A stretch of DNA of 64,000 nucleotides from Spirochaetaceae bacterium (GTDB lineage Bacteria > Spirochaetota > Spirochaetia > DSM-27196 > Alkalispirochaetaceae). The translations under genes were made by a program, and so were the position numbers. The stretch covers positions 31,058-95,057 of the forward strand of contig REEH01000133.1 in assembly GCA_007695175.1 (NCBI GenBank), read 5' to 3'. Under the pieces are notes generated by a model, which had not been told where the DNA came from, did not search any database, and saw nothing but the letters and a program-made list of their open reading frames with translations. Of this stretch, positions 9,541-17,543 are shown in pieces; the first letter of the stretch is position 1, and every line of letters begins with the position of its first letter.

Positions 9541-9557
9541 TCCTGTTACCAACAGGA
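9541..9557 (+). promoter_or_regulatory. Hairpin covering the dacA ribosome-binding site
   Basis: TCCTGTT and AACAGGA form a perfect seven-base stem with a three-base loop. The AGGA at 9554-9557 is the only Shine-Dalgarno-like sequence before the ATG at 9562, so the stem would hide it. Confidence 0.5.
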
Positions 9558-9561
9558 ACTG

Positions 9562-10824
9562 ATGAAACCCGGAGTACGTCGAGCGGTACTGGCCCTCTTC
9601 CTCTTTTTGCTGCTTTCCCCTTTCTCCACGGCCGACGAACGAGCGCCGGACGTCCGGGAGGAGACGCTTTTCGGAGTCGCCCCGCCGGAGATTGAATACG
9701 CTCCGGCAGCGGTTGTTATGGATTTCGATACCGGCGAGATACTCTATGCCCGCAATCCCGATGCACGCCGCGTTCCGGCATCCCTCACCAAACTCGTAAC
9801 GATTTACACCGCCTTGAACGCATCCCGGGAGGGACGGTTCCCTCTGGAGGAGGCGCTGCCTGTTGATCCCCGCGCATACGCGAGCGCGATGGCTCCCGGA
9901 AGTTCGCTCATGTTCCTCGGTCCCGACCAGCTTGTCAGTGGCTGGGATCTTCTCCGCGGGCTTGCCGTATCCTCGGGAAACGACGCGGCAGTGGAGGTTG
10001 CTCTGCGCGTTTCCGGGTCCGTCGGGGCCTTTGCCGCGGCTATGAACGGCGCGATGCACGCCCTCGGTCTTTCCTCACTCTACTTTGAGGAAGCGGCGGG
10101 GTTGAGTCCGGGGAACAGGGTCACTGCCCGGGAGATGGCGATCTTCACGCGGATCCTGATCGCGCAGTGGCCGGAGACGCTGGATACGCTTTTCACGCTG
10201 CCGCATTTTGCCTACCCCCAGGCGCACCACTATTCGCGATCGGTCATGCAGGGAGGGACGATCCTCCAGCACAACAGGAATGCACTCCTGGACCGGTATC
10301 CGGGAGCGGATGGGCTCAAGACGGGATACACCAGTGCGGCCGGGTACAATCTTGCCGCTACGGCGGTCCGTGAGGGCCGACGCCTCGTGGTGGTGGTTCT
10401 TGGTATCGATGCACCCGATCACATCGAGGGATCGCAGCGCCGCACCGCCGACGCGATCACCCTCCTGGACTGGGGATTCGAGAACTTCCGGACCATCACG
10501 CCTGCGCGTCCCGACCCGGGAACACTGAAAGTGCTGGGAGGGAGAGAGCGGACGGTGGCCCTCGCTGTGCCGGAACCTCCCCCGCTGGTCCTGCCCTCAG
10601 AGGCCGTGGGTCTGCTCCGGGGCGAGATAGAGCTCCCTGACTACGCGTGGGCTCCCCTGGGAGAGGGAGAACGGGCCGGTTCCGTCCGTTATCTCCTGGC
10701 GGATCAGGTTCTGGCGGAGATTCCGATCGTCTATCGCGTTCCGGTGGAGGAGGGGCATTTTTTCCGGCGTTTGTGGGACCGGCTCAGCCTCTGGTTTTCG
10801 GATCTGGCTGCACGATTTCGTTAG
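9562..10824 (+). CDS. dacA: D-alanyl-D-alanine carboxypeptidase (PBP5-like)
   Basis: This 420-residue exported penicillin-binding protein trims the terminal D-Ala of peptidoglycan stem peptides. An N-terminal signal (residues 1-24) is followed by the three active-site motifs in order: SLTK (Ser74, Lys77), SGN (138-140) and KTG (253-255). A beta-rich C-terminal domain and a terminal amphipathic segment (RRLWDRLSLWFSDLAARF) could attach it to the inner membrane, as in PBP5. The ATG at 9562 starts the signal peptide; an upstream in-frame start would bury it. It is divergent from deoR and convergent with the DHOD-like gene only ten bases away. Confidence 0.92.
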   Translation: MKPGVRRAVLALFLFLLLSPFSTADERAPDVREETLFGVAPPEIEYAPAAVVMDFDTGEILYARNPDARRVPASLTKLVTIYTALNASREGRFPLEEALPVDPRAYASAMAPGSSLMFLGPDQLVSGWDLLRGLAVSSGNDAAVEVALRVSGSVGAFAAAMNGAMHALGLSSLYFEEAAGLSPGNRVTAREMAIFTRILIAQWPETLDTLFTLPHFAYPQAHHYSRSVMQGGTILQHNRNALLDRYPGADGLKTGYTSAAGYNLAATAVREGRRLVVVVLGIDAPDHIEGSQRRTADAITLLDWGFENFRTITPARPDPGTLKVLGGRERTVALAVPEPPPLVLPSEAVGLLRGEIELPDYAWAPLGEGERAGSVRYLLADQVLAEIPIVYRVPVEEGHFFRRLWDRLSLWFSDLAARFR

Positions 10825-10834
10825 CAGCGCTCAC

Positions 10835-11797
10835 CTAATCGGCGGGGTTCTCCAGAGAGCTTGAACGCCGACTGTCGCTCAGTACGCCCCGGAAGTCGAA
10901 GAGGCTGGAATAACCCTTGCGTCGCATCCACCCGTGGAGCGTCGAGATGTGTTCCGTGACGATACTCCGGGCGCGTTCCTCCAGGGGCTGAGTTACCGGG
11001 AGGACCGCCAGCGTCGCTCCGGCGAGCACGCACTCCGTAAGCGCGCTGACCCTGTCCGCCGGTATCCGTGCCGCCAGGTGCGGCGTGACACGCCGATACA
11101 GAACGTGCAGCGCCGCCAGAGCGTTCATGTAGGCGGCATCACTCCTCCGACCCTCAAGCGATACGGAATCGGTGGTACCTGAATCCGCGTCGATCGTCGT
11201 GAGGTAGTCTGACCCGGTGAGCACCACGCCCTTGGCACTGCTCTCACCGAGGCTCTGCACGAGAGTCTGCATCCCGTAGGGAGCAGCCACGAGCCGAACC
11301 ACCACGGGAGTGTCGATCCGCGTTGCTACGAGACCGGTGGTGCGAATAATTTCCTTCTCGATGCGATCGGAGCGGCTGGTACGCCAGTCCTTCTCCGAAA
11401 GGGGATGAAGTTCAATCGCCGATGCTCCGGCGTTGCTCATCATGTGAGCTGTGTTCACCCACTGATTCCTGCGAGCGCACTGGAGGGACGCTATAACGGG
11501 TACGGAGGTCACCTCCGCGATCTCCGCGATTTTTTCCAGATACGCGTCGCGATTCATATCGCGGCGGATTCTCTCGCTCTCCCGACGGGCGGCATCGTTT
11601 ACGTTGTTCTCCGCCATCTCCGAAGGGTCAGCTTCCCAGTCCAGACGGGTTTCGTTCAATGGAGGGAGCAGAAAGGCTCCGATACCTGCTTCCGCAAGAT
11701 CAGCGACGGTATCCTGCTGTGGTATCTCATCACAGAACTCCACGATGAGGGGGCTTGCCAGGGCAAGTCCGGCGAACGTTACGTTGAGATCGGCCAT
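10835..11797 (-). CDS. Dihydroorotate dehydrogenase-like FMN protein
   Basis: This 320-residue protein resembles the DHOD-like subgroup rather than a standard PyrD. It opens with MADLNVTFAGLALASPLIV and carries the barrel segments VPVIASLQC and GASAIELHPLSE, the second replacing the usual ELNxSCPN. The expected fold is an FMN-binding TIM barrel in the cytosol. Because the canonical substrate and FMN residues have drifted, orotate formation cannot be assumed. The start at 11797 matches the family N-terminus; the in-frame extension to 11947 would run through the promoter of this gene. It has no Shine-Dalgarno and may be leaderless. It is divergent from sodB. Confidence 0.75.
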   Translation of the reverse strand: MADLNVTFAGLALASPLIVEFCDEIPQQDTVADLAEAGIGAFLLPPLNETRLDWEADPSEMAENNVNDAARRESERIRRDMNRDAYLEKIAEIAEVTSVPVIASLQCARRNQWVNTAHMMSNAGASAIELHPLSEKDWRTSRSDRIEKEIIRTTGLVATRIDTPVVVRLVAAPYGMQTLVQSLGESSAKGVVLTGSDYLTTIDADSGTTDSVSLEGRRSDAAYMNALAALHVLYRRVTPHLAARIPADRVSALTECVLAGATLAVLPVTQPLEERARSIVTEHISTLHGWMRRKGYSSLFDFRGVLSDSRRSSSLENPAD

Positions 11798-11806
11798 TGC
11801 CCGCAG

Positions 11807-11835
11807 AGTATAGAGATGGACGATCCCTTCGGCAA
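11807..11835 (-). promoter_or_regulatory. Sigma-70-type promoter of the DHOD-like gene, predicted leaderless
   Basis: TTGCCG (11835-11830), 17 bases and TATACT (11812-11807) end nine bases before the ATG at 11797. No ribosome-binding site lies between. Confidence 0.6.
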
Positions 11836-11844
11836 GGTGAATTA

Positions 11845-11871
11845 TTGCCGGTAGGAAGAGAGTGTTAGTAT
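11845..11871 (+). promoter_or_regulatory. Candidate promoter of sodB
   Basis: TTGCCG (11845-11850) and an extended -10, TG-T-TAGTAT (11863-11871), are separated by a short 15-base spacer. The -35 elements of this and the divergent promoter are ten bases apart. Confidence 0.4.
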
Positions 11872-11904
11872 TTTGCAGGTACAGTCCAACCTGAGGAGGA
11901 AGAA

Positions 11905-12513
11905 ATGGCTTTTGAAACACCGGCATTGCCCTACGCGTACAATGCACTGGAACCGCACATCGACGAAGCGACGATGAAGGTTCATCACGATAAGCACCAC
12001 GTGGCGTATACGACCAAGTTGAACGCAGCGGTGGAGGGAACGGAATTTGCGTCCATGGATGCGCTGGAGATCCTGACGCGGCTTGACTCGCTGCCCGAGA
12101 AGATTCGCGGCGCCGTACGAAATAATGGTGGCGGGCATGTCAACCACATTCTCTTTTGGGAAATCATGTCACCCCAGGGTGGCGGTGAACCCACGGGCGA
12201 GCTTGCCGACGCCATAAAGAGCGCCTTCGGGAGCTTTGATGCGTTCAAGGAGCAGTTTTCCGCAGCCGGAGCCAATCGCTTCGGGAGCGGCTGGGCGTGG
12301 CTTGTAGTAGCGCCGGGAGGCAAACTGGAGGTGATGAGTACGCCGAACCAGGACAACCCGATCATGGAGGGCAAAAAGGCGATCCTCGGAATGGACGTGT
12401 GGGAACACGCCTATTACCTGAAGTACCAGAATCGTCGCCCTGATTACATAAACGCCTTTTTCAACGTAATTAGCTGGGAAGAAGTAGCCCGGAAGTTCCG
12501 CGACGCGCGCTGA
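11905..12513 (+). CDS. sodB: Superoxide dismutase, Fe/Mn type
   Basis: This 202-residue cytosolic enzyme converts superoxide to hydrogen peroxide and oxygen. The four metal ligands are visible: His27 in VHHDKHH, His81 in [11 protein letters not shown], and the Asp and His of [12 protein letters not shown] near residues 164-168. The GGGHVNH context is typical of Mn-type or cambialistic enzymes, so sodA would be an equally fair name. GAGGAGGAAG just before the ATG is a strong ribosome-binding site. Two long palindromes follow the gene. Its presence suggests an organism that meets oxygen. Confidence 0.93.
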   Translation: MAFETPALPYAYNALEPHIDEATMKVHHDKHHVAYTTKLNAAVEGTEFASMDALEILTRLDSLPEKIRGAVRNNGGGHVNHILFWEIMSPQGGGEPTGELADAIKSAFGSFDAFKEQFSAAGANRFGSGWAWLVVAPGGKLEVMSTPNQDNPIMEGKKAILGMDVWEHAYYLKYQNRRPDYINAFFNVISWEEVARKFRDAR

Positions 12514-12562
12514 GGGAAAGCGGTTTGGCCCGCGTTCCCTGATGGGGTTTTCCCGGGATCAG

Positions 12563-12608
12563 GTGTTCTCAAAGTGAAGGGGACAAGTCCCCCTCACTTT
12601 GAGAACAC
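12563..12608. repeat. Long perfect-stem palindrome 1
   Basis: Two 22-base arms (12563-12584 and 12587-12608, beginning GTGTTCTCAAAGTGA) pair with a single mismatch and almost no loop. It lies 50 bases after sodB. There is no T-run, so it is not a standard terminator, although it could block or process the transcript. Confidence 0.85.
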
Positions 12609-12653
12609 GCCATATCGAGGAGCAAAACCATGCATACCACGGAAGATTGGGGT

Positions 12654-12700
12654 GCAATTCTAAATGCGGAAGTCGTTCCGACTTTCACATTTAGAATTGC
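12654..12700. repeat. Long palindrome 2
   Basis: Arms at 12654-12675 (GCAATTCTAAATG...) and 12679-12700 pair over 22 bases with one mismatch and one G-U, around a TTC loop. Its length and shape match palindrome 1 but its sequence differs. Confidence 0.85.
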
Positions 12701-12701
12701 T

Positions 12702-12731
12702 GCCCCGGGATAGTCTCGATTGTCCCGGGGC
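12702..12731. repeat. Palindrome 3 overlapping the sufS promoter
   Basis: GCCCCGGGA (12702-12710) and TCCCGGGGC (12723-12731) are perfect inverted arms around 12 bases. The right arm overlaps the -35 of the sufS promoter, so this could be an operator. Confidence 0.55.
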
Positions 12732-12749
12732 GCCCACACCCTGTATATT
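12720..12749 (+). promoter_or_regulatory. Promoter of sufS, predicted leaderless
   Basis: TTGTCC (12720-12725), 18 bases and TATATT (12744-12749) end seven bases before the sufS ATG at 12757. No Shine-Dalgarno sequence intervenes. Confidence 0.5.
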
Positions 12750-12756
12750 AAAGAGT

Positions 12757-13992
12757 ATGACATCCTCTACTGACATCATCGGGATTCGATCCGATTTCCC
12801 CGCGCTGAATGGAACGATGCGCGGCAAGGATCTTGTGTATTTTGATAATGGAGCCACTTCTCTCAAGCCCCAGATCGTCATGGACGCTCTGGACGGGTAC
12901 TATCGGGAGTACAGCGCCAACATTCATCGCGGCGTGTACGAGATGAGCGAGCGGGCAACGGCGGCGTTCGATCGTGCCCGTGAGACGATGTACCGCTTCC
13001 TCGGCGTTGATCCGGAGAAGGGGGAGGTGATCTTTACCCGGGGGACAACGGAATCGATCAATCTCGTGGCCTACGCCTGGGGGATGAATGTGCTCGGTCC
13101 GGAGGACGAGATCGTGCTTACCGCCATGGAACACCATTCCAACATCGTACCCTGGCAGCAGGTAGCCCGCCGCACCGGCGCATCCCTGCGGTTTATTCCC
13201 CTTACGGAGGAGGGTACGCTCGAGGAAGATGGCATTACCGCCACGATCGGTCCCCGCACACGGCTCGTGGCGATTACAGGCATGTCCAACGTTACCGGGT
13301 ACGTACCGCCGCTGAAGACGATCCGCCGTGAAGCGCGACGGCATGGCGCACTGGTCCTCCTGGATGGAGCACAGTATGTTTCGCACCATCCCGTGGACGT
13401 GCAGGACCTGGATTGTGACTTCCTGGCCTTTTCCGGCCACAAGCTGTGCGGTCCCACCGGGATAGGGGGCCTTTACGCACGGCGAACGCTCCTGGAACAG
13501 ATGGAGCCCTTCCACTTTGGCGGGGACATGATCCGGGAGGTGCATTTGCGGGAGAGTACCTGGGCGAATGTTCCGGAGAAGTTTGAGGCAGGCACTCCCA
13601 ATATCGCGGGAGCGATAGGGATGGCCGCCGCGGCGGAGTACCTGATGAATGTGGGCATGGAATCGATCGCGCGGCATGAGCGGGAGTTGAACGCATACAT
13701 GTACGATGCCCTGAGCACGCTCGACTACGTTACGCTCTACGGTCCCGTCTCGGACAGCGAGCGGGGCGGGATTTTCTCCATGAATCTCGAGGGTGTCCAC
13801 GCCCACGACGTGGGCAGTCTTCTCGATCAGCAGGGCGTAGCAGTCCGGACGGGTTTTCACTGTGCCCAGCCCCTGATGGCGCATTTCGGGATAACCGGTA
13901 CGGTGAGAGCTTCCTTCTATCTGTACAATACTCCCGATGAAATAGACCTGTTCGTCCGGGCCCTGGAGCGCCTGTACGGGATTCTCCGGTAA
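12757..13992 (+). CDS. sufS: Cysteine desulfurase SufS
   Basis: This 411-residue PLP enzyme of the SufS/CsdA class removes sulfur from cysteine for iron-sulfur cluster assembly. The PLP lysine is in FSGHKLCGPTG (Lys229), and the persulfide cysteine is in VRTGFHCAQPL (Cys369) within the short rigid loop typical of group II enzymes. The N-terminus YFDNGATSLKP also matches. The ATG at 12757 gives the usual length; an upstream in-frame ATG at 12664 lies inside palindrome 2 and is rejected. sufU begins two bases after the stop, making a SufS-SufU pair as in Firmicutes. No sufBCD is present in the window. Confidence 0.93.
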   Translation: MTSSTDIIGIRSDFPALNGTMRGKDLVYFDNGATSLKPQIVMDALDGYYREYSANIHRGVYEMSERATAAFDRARETMYRFLGVDPEKGEVIFTRGTTESINLVAYAWGMNVLGPEDEIVLTAMEHHSNIVPWQQVARRTGASLRFIPLTEEGTLEEDGITATIGPRTRLVAITGMSNVTGYVPPLKTIRREARRHGALVLLDGAQYVSHHPVDVQDLDCDFLAFSGHKLCGPTGIGGLYARRTLLEQMEPFHFGGDMIREVHLRESTWANVPEKFEAGTPNIAGAIGMAAAAEYLMNVGMESIARHERELNAYMYDALSTLDYVTLYGPVSDSERGGIFSMNLEGVHAHDVGSLLDQQGVAVRTGFHCAQPLMAHFGITGTVRASFYLYNTPDEIDLFVRALERLYGILR

Positions 13993-13994
13993 CC

Positions 13995-14528
13995 GTGAGG
14001 GAGAGGGAATCCCTGGAGTCGGAAGACCCCTCGACGGAGTGGCGGGAACTGCTCATCTCGCTGGTTAAGCGTTACCACCCGGGGGAACGGAGAGACCTGT
14101 CGGGAGCGACGCTGCTCCGAAGGGAAGTCAACCGATCCTGTGGTGATACGGTTACTGTATACAGAAGGGCGGAGGAGAGCCCGCCCAGGGAACCGGTACT
14201 CCTGCTGGAGGTGCAGGGTTGCGCCGTATGCAAGGCCTCAGCGGCGATCGCCGAGAAGGTGCTGCCCCTGCTCCCGGCGACGCAGGGAGGGGAGTTGTGT
14301 CGGGATGTCCTGCGCTGCATCGAGGGGAAAGACCCCGGTGACCGGCTCCGTATTCCTTCCGAGCTTCCCGAGGACCTGGCCCGGGACCTGCTTGATCTTC
14401 TGGCAGTGCGCCGCGCGCCCGCCCGGAGGCGGTGTGCAACGCTCGGTTGGGAAGCGGCGCTGGCGGCACTTGCGTTGACACCCCCTGACCCATCAGGTAC
14501 TCTTCCCCGACACGAAACAAGGGAGTAA
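13995..14528 (+). CDS. sufU: SufU-type sulfur acceptor / Fe-S assembly protein
   Basis: This 177-residue protein shows the three conserved cysteines of SufU in their family contexts: NRSCGD (Cys49, followed by Asp51), GCAVCKASA (Cys76) and RRRCATLGWEA (Cys147). In characterised SufU a zinc ion held by such residues lets the protein accept the persulfide from SufS. It starts with GTG two bases after sufS, so the two are co-translated. The protein has the usual SufU insertion and a non-conserved tail after the last cysteine. Zinc binding is inferred from the family. Confidence 0.85.
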   Translation: MRERESLESEDPSTEWRELLISLVKRYHPGERRDLSGATLLRREVNRSCGDTVTVYRRAEESPPREPVLLLEVQGCAVCKASAAIAEKVLPLLPATQGGELCRDVLRCIEGKDPGDRLRIPSELPEDLARDLLDLLAVRRAPARRRCATLGWEAALAALALTPPDPSGTLPRHETRE

Positions 14529-14531
14529 GGG

Positions 14532-15278
14532 ATGTATAAACTCGTATTACTACGCCACGGCGAGAGTGAATGGAACAAGGAAAATCGGTTCACCGGCTGG
14601 ACCGATGTGGGTCTTACCGAGCAGGGCACGCGGGAGGCGCTGGAATCGGGCAAAACCCTGAAGGCGGAAGGATTTGTCTTTGATATCGCCTACACCTCCG
14701 TTCTCAAGAGAGCCATCAATACGCTGCATATCACTCTGAACGAGATGGATCTGGTCTGGATTCCCGTGGAAAAAGACTGGCGCCTGAACGAGCGCCATTA
14801 CGGAGCCCTTCAGGGCCTCAACAAGGCGGAAACGGCGGAACAGCACGGAGAGGAACAGGTCAAGATCTGGCGGCGCAGCTACGATACGCCCCCGCCCGCA
14901 CTGGATCCCTCGGACGATCGGTTTCCCGGCAATGACCCCCGGTACGCCGATCTGAGCGAAAGCGAACTCCCCCGCACGGAGTGTCTCAAGGATACGGTTG
15001 AACGGTTTCTTCCGCTCTGGCATGAAACGATAGCACCCATGATCAGGACAGGCAGGCGCGTGATAATTGCCGCCCACGGCAACAGTCTGCGGGCACTGGT
15101 AAAGTACCTGGACAATATCAGTGACGAGGATATCCTGGGCCTCAACATTCCAACCGGTGTTCCTCTCGTCTACGAGCTTGATGGTGATCTGAAACCGATC
15201 AGGAGTTACTACCTGGGGGACCAGGAGGCGATAGCGGCCAAGGCGAACGCGGTCGCCAACCAGGGAAAAAAGAGCTGA
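14532..15278 (+). CDS. gpmA: 2,3-bisphosphoglycerate-dependent phosphoglycerate mutase
   Basis: This 248-residue protein has the length and sequence of the dimeric glycolytic mutase that interconverts 3- and 2-phosphoglycerate. The phosphohistidine is in [10 protein letters not shown] (His9), [13 protein letters not shown] follows, and the second histidine is in [16 protein letters not shown]. It lies three bases after sufU and eleven bases before the next gene, inside a long run of plus-strand genes, although its function is unrelated to cluster assembly. Confidence 0.95.
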   Translation: MYKLVLLRHGESEWNKENRFTGWTDVGLTEQGTREALESGKTLKAEGFVFDIAYTSVLKRAINTLHITLNEMDLVWIPVEKDWRLNERHYGALQGLNKAETAEQHGEEQVKIWRRSYDTPPPALDPSDDRFPGNDPRYADLSESELPRTECLKDTVERFLPLWHETIAPMIRTGRRVIIAAHGNSLRALVKYLDNISDEDILGLNIPTGVPLVYELDGDLKPIRSYYLGDQEAIAAKANAVANQGKKS

Positions 15279-15288
15279 ATCCTCGGCC

Positions 15289-15858
15289 ATGACGGGGACG
15301 GAGGTCGAGATCAAGGCGGTTGTGCTCCATCCGCGGGAACTTGCCCTCCGCCTCCGCCGGCTGGGCACGTTTATCCGTCCCTTCACCAAGGTCGACCGGT
15401 ATTTCGGTTTCGCCCGGGAGCTGCCGGAGACGCGGTTTCGCCTTCGCCGGGACGGTGAATCATGGATCTGTACGCGGAAAAATAAGATTCTTCGGGATTC
15501 GATCGAGGAGAGCCGGGAAGAGGAGTTTTCCGTTTCCGACGGAGAGCTTTTTGAACAGTTTGTCCGTGAAGCGGGTTTCCAGTTGCTCTTTGAGAAGGAA
15601 AAAGTCGGTGAGCGATGGGAGGTGGATGGAACCACGGTGGAGGTGAGCCGGGTCAACGACCTGGGCACCTACGTGGAGGTGGAACTCATTCTGGACGACG
15701 ATGCATCCCTCCCGGCGAGGGATGATGCGCGCAATCGCGTTCGCACGGTTCTTGACCGGCTGGGCGTGCCGGAGTCGGCCGTGGAAGAGCGTACCTACAC
15801 CCAAATGATCTATGAAAACCTTTCCCGCATCAAAACCAGTCCGAGCCGTTCTCTTTGA
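15289..15858 (+). CDS. CYTH-domain protein (class IV adenylate cyclase-like)
   Basis: This 189-residue protein begins with the CYTH signature EVEIKAV (residues 5-11; ExExK binds metal and triphosphate). Alternating basic and acidic strands typical of the triphosphate tunnel fold follow, for example ETRFRLRRDG and VEVSRVNDLGTYVEVEL. Family members are class IV adenylate cyclases, thiamine triphosphatases or inorganic triphosphatases, and the sequence does not separate these. The CyaB subgroup fits the length. A nearby cNMP-binding histidine kinase (46.6 kb) makes a cyclase role conceivable but does not prove it. The 3' end overlaps the next gene by 47 bases. Confidence 0.75.
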   Translation: MTGTEVEIKAVVLHPRELALRLRRLGTFIRPFTKVDRYFGFARELPETRFRLRRDGESWICTRKNKILRDSIEESREEEFSVSDGELFEQFVREAGFQLLFEKEKVGERWEVDGTTVEVSRVNDLGTYVEVELILDDDASLPARDDARNRVRTVLDRLGVPESAVEERTYTQMIYENLSRIKTSPSRSL

Positions 15859-16462
15859 CATAGACAATACGCTGTACCGGCACAAGCGGTACGTCTTTTC
15901 CCAGGTGGATCTGCTGATCCACCGTCTCGCGGAACACCGGGGGGAAAAGCCCGAGCGGACCCGCGCGCTCGTTACGCGCACGAGGGAGCAGATAATCGCC
16001 CGTACCGGCCGCAAGCCCTCCCTGGGAAACACCTTTGTGGCCCTCGGAGTACCGATTACCACGAGTGTGGCCTGGCGCAAGGAACTGATTCATCCCGAAG
16101 CGTTTCTCCACCCGGATCCGGCTCTGCAGGAGCTGCTGTGCAAGCTTGCCGGGGATTATCGTCTCGGCGCGATCACGAATAACCCCGAGGAGGTGGGAAT
16201 GAAGACACTCGATGTGCTGGGGGTATCACAGTATTTTGAAACGCTGGTGGGGCTGGACACCACGATGCATTCGAAACCCGCCTGGGAGCCTTTTGCCTTC
16301 GCCCTCGCCAGGCTGGGCGTTGCTCCGCACGAAACGGTCGTGGTGGGAGACAGGTACGACGTCGACCTGGAACCGGTCATCTGCCGCGGCGGGGGTGGGG
16401 TCCTCATTGAGGAGGATGCCGACCTGCCACGGATTCTTGACCTCTTACCGGAAATGGTTTGA
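15812..16462 (+). CDS. HAD-family hydrolase
   Basis: This 216-residue cytosolic protein has the HAD motif I as VLFDIDNTLYRHKRY (nucleophile Asp in the first DxD), motif II as AITNN, a lysine in HSKPAWEPF and motif IV as VVVGDRYDVDLEP. These support a phosphatase or phosphohydrolase on a small phosphorylated substrate. The substrate is unknown; the pyrimidine 5'-nucleotidase/YjjG-like branch is possible. No other start codon lies between 15812 and motif I, so the overlap with the CYTH gene is real. Confidence 0.82.
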   Translation: MKTFPASKPVRAVLFDIDNTLYRHKRYVFSQVDLLIHRLAEHRGEKPERTRALVTRTREQIIARTGRKPSLGNTFVALGVPITTSVAWRKELIHPEAFLHPDPALQELLCKLAGDYRLGAITNNPEEVGMKTLDVLGVSQYFETLVGLDTTMHSKPAWEPFAFALARLGVAPHETVVVGDRYDVDLEPVICRGGGGVLIEEDADLPRILDLLPEMV

Positions 16463-16465
16463 TCG

Positions 16466-17512
16466 ATGCAGTACCGTGATGCGCTGCAAACGCTCGCCGA
16501 CCACGTGGTGTTGTCCCTTGCCACGGCTTTCCCCGGTCATCCCGTGCTGGGTGTTATAAACGGGCGGGCCGGCACCGCCGCGCGACACCACGCGCTGCTT
16601 CGCACTGCCGCTTCGCTTCCCCGCCATCCCCGCGTGGAATCCTGGCCGGAGCAGTCCCGATCCTCCGTTTCCACCGTGTGGACCGATTCCGTGGAGGCGT
16701 TGCACGATGTCATGAACAACTGGATCGAACGCTTCGACGGGGATCGCGGAAGCAGAAATCATACGCCCATCATCGCCAGTTTCGGTGGCGACGGTACGCA
16801 TAACCAGGTTCTGCGCGCCGTTCCGGCGGGTCGGGATGGTGGCGTGCGGGACGTCTGGTTCTTTCGGGTCCCCCTGGGCAGCGGTAACGATGCCGTAGGA
16901 ATCTCCTCCCTGCCGGAGGTGCTGGGTTCCATATCCTCCCGTCTCGTCCCGGTGTGGATTCCGGAAGTGGAGGTGCAGAGTCCGCGACGAACCCTGAGGG
17001 CTTTCAATATCGCCTCCGTGGGCATCGATGCTTTTGTTACAATGATGCACCATCGCCTGAGAGTCGCTCTTCCCGGTAATACGTACCGGATTATCGCGAA
17101 TCTGGCTCTCCTGATCTACGAGCGTCTGGTAAAGCTCGGTCCCATTTCGGTCGTGACGGACCAGGAGGATCTGGGGACCCGGGAACGCGTCCTGATAGCC
17201 TTCGGGGTACACGGTCATCTCACCTATGGAGATCATATCAGAATCCTTCCGACGGAGGAGAATCTCTGCCTTTTCGACCGCGTTTCACTGTGGGGAAAAA
17301 TCCGGATGAAGCGCCTGCTCATGGAGGGCAACCATGTGCATGAAGCGATTACGACGATGCGCAGAGCCGGCGAGATGCGCCTGAGCTACGAAGGCAGACT
17401 CCCGGTACAGGTGGACGGAGAAGCGGAGTGGCTTGAAGCGGAGGATTTTCCCCTGGTGATGCGCACCCGGGAACGATCCCGGCTTGTGCTGCAGGAGCCC
17501 GCACCCCCTTGA
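16466..17512 (+). CDS. Diacylglycerol kinase-type lipid kinase
   Basis: This 348-residue protein has the DAGK catalytic signature IASFGGDGTHNQV (about residues 108-120) and the partner motif PLGSGNDAVGI, which bind ATP in the YegS/DgkB fold. A beta-rich second domain follows. It should phosphorylate a lipid such as diacylglycerol or a ceramide-like molecule at the inner membrane surface, but the acceptor cannot be named. It begins three bases after the HAD gene, and its C-terminus runs into the leader of rnr. Confidence 0.82.
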   Translation: MQYRDALQTLADHVVLSLATAFPGHPVLGVINGRAGTAARHHALLRTAASLPRHPRVESWPEQSRSSVSTVWTDSVEALHDVMNNWIERFDGDRGSRNHTPIIASFGGDGTHNQVLRAVPAGRDGGVRDVWFFRVPLGSGNDAVGISSLPEVLGSISSRLVPVWIPEVEVQSPRRTLRAFNIASVGIDAFVTMMHHRLRVALPGNTYRIIANLALLIYERLVKLGPISVVTDQEDLGTRERVLIAFGVHGHLTYGDHIRILPTEENLCLFDRVSLWGKIRMKRLLMEGNHVHEAITTMRRAGEMRLSYEGRLPVQVDGEAEWLEAEDFPLVMRTRERSRLVLQEPAPP

Positions 17513-17543
17513 CCGGGATCGAGAAATACAGCACTCATGGAAC

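Noticed and set aside
12664..12756. An N-terminal extension of sufS from ATG 12664
   Set aside because: The start lies in a palindrome arm, the extension crosses the predicted promoter, and SufS homology begins at 12757.
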